Assembly: GCA_946611595.1 (NCBI GenBank)
Contig: CAMODY010000100.1
Location: forward strand, 1 to 6,457
DNA: 6,457 nucleotides
Direction: 5' to 3'
From: an uncultured Clostridia bacterium
Lineage (GTDB): Bacteria; Bacillota; Clostridia; Lachnospirales; Lachnospiraceae
The notes under the pieces are model-generated. The model was not told the DNA's origin, searched no databases, and worked only from the letters and a program-made list of their open reading frames with translations. Shown here piece by piece: positions 5,727 to 6,457 of the stretch. The number at the start of each line of letters is the position of its first letter. The first letter of the stretch is position 1. The translations under genes and the position numbers were made by a program.

Positions 5727-6335
5727 ATGGAAACGATCACTTACACAGCAAAAGACGGATTATATTTAAATATTACCAACCGCTGCCCCTGCAGCTGCAC
5801 TTTTTGCATCCGCAACAATGGGGAAAGCGTATATGGCTCAGACCCTTTATGGTTAGACCACGAGCCATCATTTGAGGAGATTTGTGCGGCAATTGACGAA
5901 CGGAATCTGGTAGACTTCCGAGAAGTAGTTTTCTGCGGATACGGAGAGCCTACAGAACGGCTTGATACCCTTTTGGATGTTGCCGCATATATCCATAAAA
6001 AAAGCGATATCCCGATCAGGATCAATACGAATGGGCTTTCGGACCTGATCCATGGCGAGCGGACCGCACCAAAGCTAAAAGGACTGATCGATACGGTCTC
6101 TGTTAGCTTAAATGCAACCTCCCCGGAGGAATATCAAAAGCTGGTCCGCCCGAAATACGGTGAAAGATCCTTCGATGCCATGCTGGCGTTTACCAAAGAC
6201 TGTAAACAATACGTCCCAAATGTCCGCATGACAATTGTCGATACCGTGACCTCAAAAGAGGAGCAGGAAAAAAGCCGCAAAATCTGTGAAGACCTCGGCG
6301 TCGATCTGAAGATCCGCGCATATGAAAGTGCCTGA
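5727..6335 (+). CDS. Small radical SAM protein (TatD-associated radical SAM-like)
   Basis: The 202-residue product carries the radical SAM cluster motif CX3CX2C as Cys20, Cys24 and Cys27 within NRCPCSCTFCIRNNG (18-32). There is an extra Cys22 inside the motif. GYGEP (71-75) is the SAM amino-group-binding GGE-type motif, RINTNG (98-103) and VSVSLNA (124-130) are later beta-strands of the partial TIM barrel, and NVRMTIVDT (165-173) follows. No SPASM domain, extra cluster-binding cysteine motif or substrate domain is present, so this is a minimal core enzyme. Size and sequence match my recollection of the Firmicutes family described as TatD-associated (TIGR04038), though no TatD gene is in the window. 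The reaction is unknown: a 4Fe-4S cluster reducing SAM to a 5'-deoxyadenosyl radical is family knowledge, the substrate is not. The ATG is set by AAGAGGA about 7 bases upstream. The gene probably shares a transcript with the upstream S component and ends inside a terminator. Confidence 0.9.
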   Translation: METITYTAKDGLYLNITNRCPCSCTFCIRNNGESVYGSDPLWLDHEPSFEEICAAIDERNLVDFREVVFCGYGEPTERLDTLLDVAAYIHKKSDIPIRINTNGLSDLIHGERTAPKLKGLIDTVSVSLNATSPEEYQKLVRPKYGERSFDAMLAFTKDCKQYVPNVRMTIVDTVTSKEEQEKSRKICEDLGVDLKIRAYESA

Positions 6336-6355
6336 CAAAACGTCAGGCACTTTTT
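6325..6355 (+). terminator. Strong intrinsic terminator overlapping the radical SAM stop codon
   Basis: AAAGTGCCTGAC (6325-6336) pairs perfectly over 12 bases with GTCAGGCACTTT (6342-6353) around an AAAAC loop. The 3' arm runs into a five-base T-run (6351-6355). The TGA stop of the radical SAM gene (6333-6335) lies inside the left arm, so the last codons and the terminator share sequence. It separates that gene from convergent uvrA, whose stop is only 28 bases away. On the opposite strand the stem is followed by TTTCATATG, so it could also act weakly for uvrA. Confidence 0.92.
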
Positions 6356-6362
6356 ACTTTCC

Positions 6363-6457
6363 CTATATAAATTTTCCGGTCGCGCTCTCCTTACACTTTG
6401 CGATCGTCTCAGGACTTCCTGCCGCAACGATCTTTCCGCCGGCATCTCCGCCGCCCG
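6363..6457 (-). CDS. uvrA: UvrA excinuclease ABC subunit A, C-terminal end only
   Basis: Reading in from the right edge gives 30 codons and a TAG stop (6365-6363). The peptide begins GGGDAGGKIVAAG, continues SPETIAKCKES and ends ATGKFI. This is the conserved C-terminal tail of UvrA, usually LGPEGGDGGG-IVAAGTPEE-A---SYTG-FL. UvrA is the cytoplasmic ATPase that recognises DNA damage with UvrB in nucleotide excision repair. Only the tail is visible, so domains, start and operon partners cannot be judged. The Cys in AKCKES and the Ala in ATG (often Tyr-Thr-Gly) are ordinary variation. The gene converges with the radical SAM gene across a terminator. Confidence 0.88.
   Translation of the reverse strand, partial: GGGDAGGKIVAAGSPETIAKCKESATGKFI

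Noticed and set aside
6366..6445. Alternative minus-strand frame beginning MPAERSLRQEV at the right edge.
   Set aside because: The neighbouring frame encodes the conserved UvrA C-terminal tail with a stop at 6363, which explains the region better.

Overview
The window looks like chromosomal DNA of a Gram-positive Clostridia, most likely Lachnospiraceae (Bacillota). The reasons are moderate base composition, strong AAAGGAGG-type ribosome binding sites, a Tex/RidA/MtnA set with Firmicutes-like sequence, and a lone ECF-type S component paired with a small radical SAM protein. This placement is an inference from gene content, not from a marker gene. No RNA gene, CRISPR array, insertion sequence or phage gene is visible.

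Layout. Bases 1-5000 hold a co-directional minus-strand block. In transcription order it is a truncated MocR-type regulator (4998-3853), mtnA (3788-2622), ridA (2472-2092) and the first 670 codons of tex (2012 to the window edge). A near-consensus sigma-70-like promoter precedes ridA. A hairpin with a short T-run lies between ridA and tex, so the block is probably more than one transcription unit. Bases 5000-5124 are an AT-rich divergent control region. Rightward from it come an ECF transporter S component (5125-5643, GTG start) and a 202-residue radical SAM protein (5727-6335). A strong intrinsic terminator overlaps the radical SAM stop codon. The C-terminal end of uvrA converges from the right edge (6457-6363, minus).

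How the genes may work together. MtnA (methylthioribose-1-phosphate isomerase family) and RidA (enamine/imine deaminase) are small-molecule salvage and damage-control enzymes; Tex and UvrA are housekeeping nucleic-acid proteins. The most interesting part is 3853-6335. A MocR regulator keeps its winged helix and PLP-binding lysine but lacks roughly the last 95 residues of the aminotransferase-like domain. It sits back to back with a vitamin-type ECF S component and a radical SAM enzyme of unknown substrate. The shared intergenic region carries a recognisable mocR promoter, a 7-bp inverted repeat with one arm inside that promoter, and a small hairpin whose 3' arm could alternatively pair with the S-component Shine-Dalgarno. 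A PLP- or vitamin-linked uptake and modification module is a reasonable hypothesis, but the substrate cannot be read from sequence alone.
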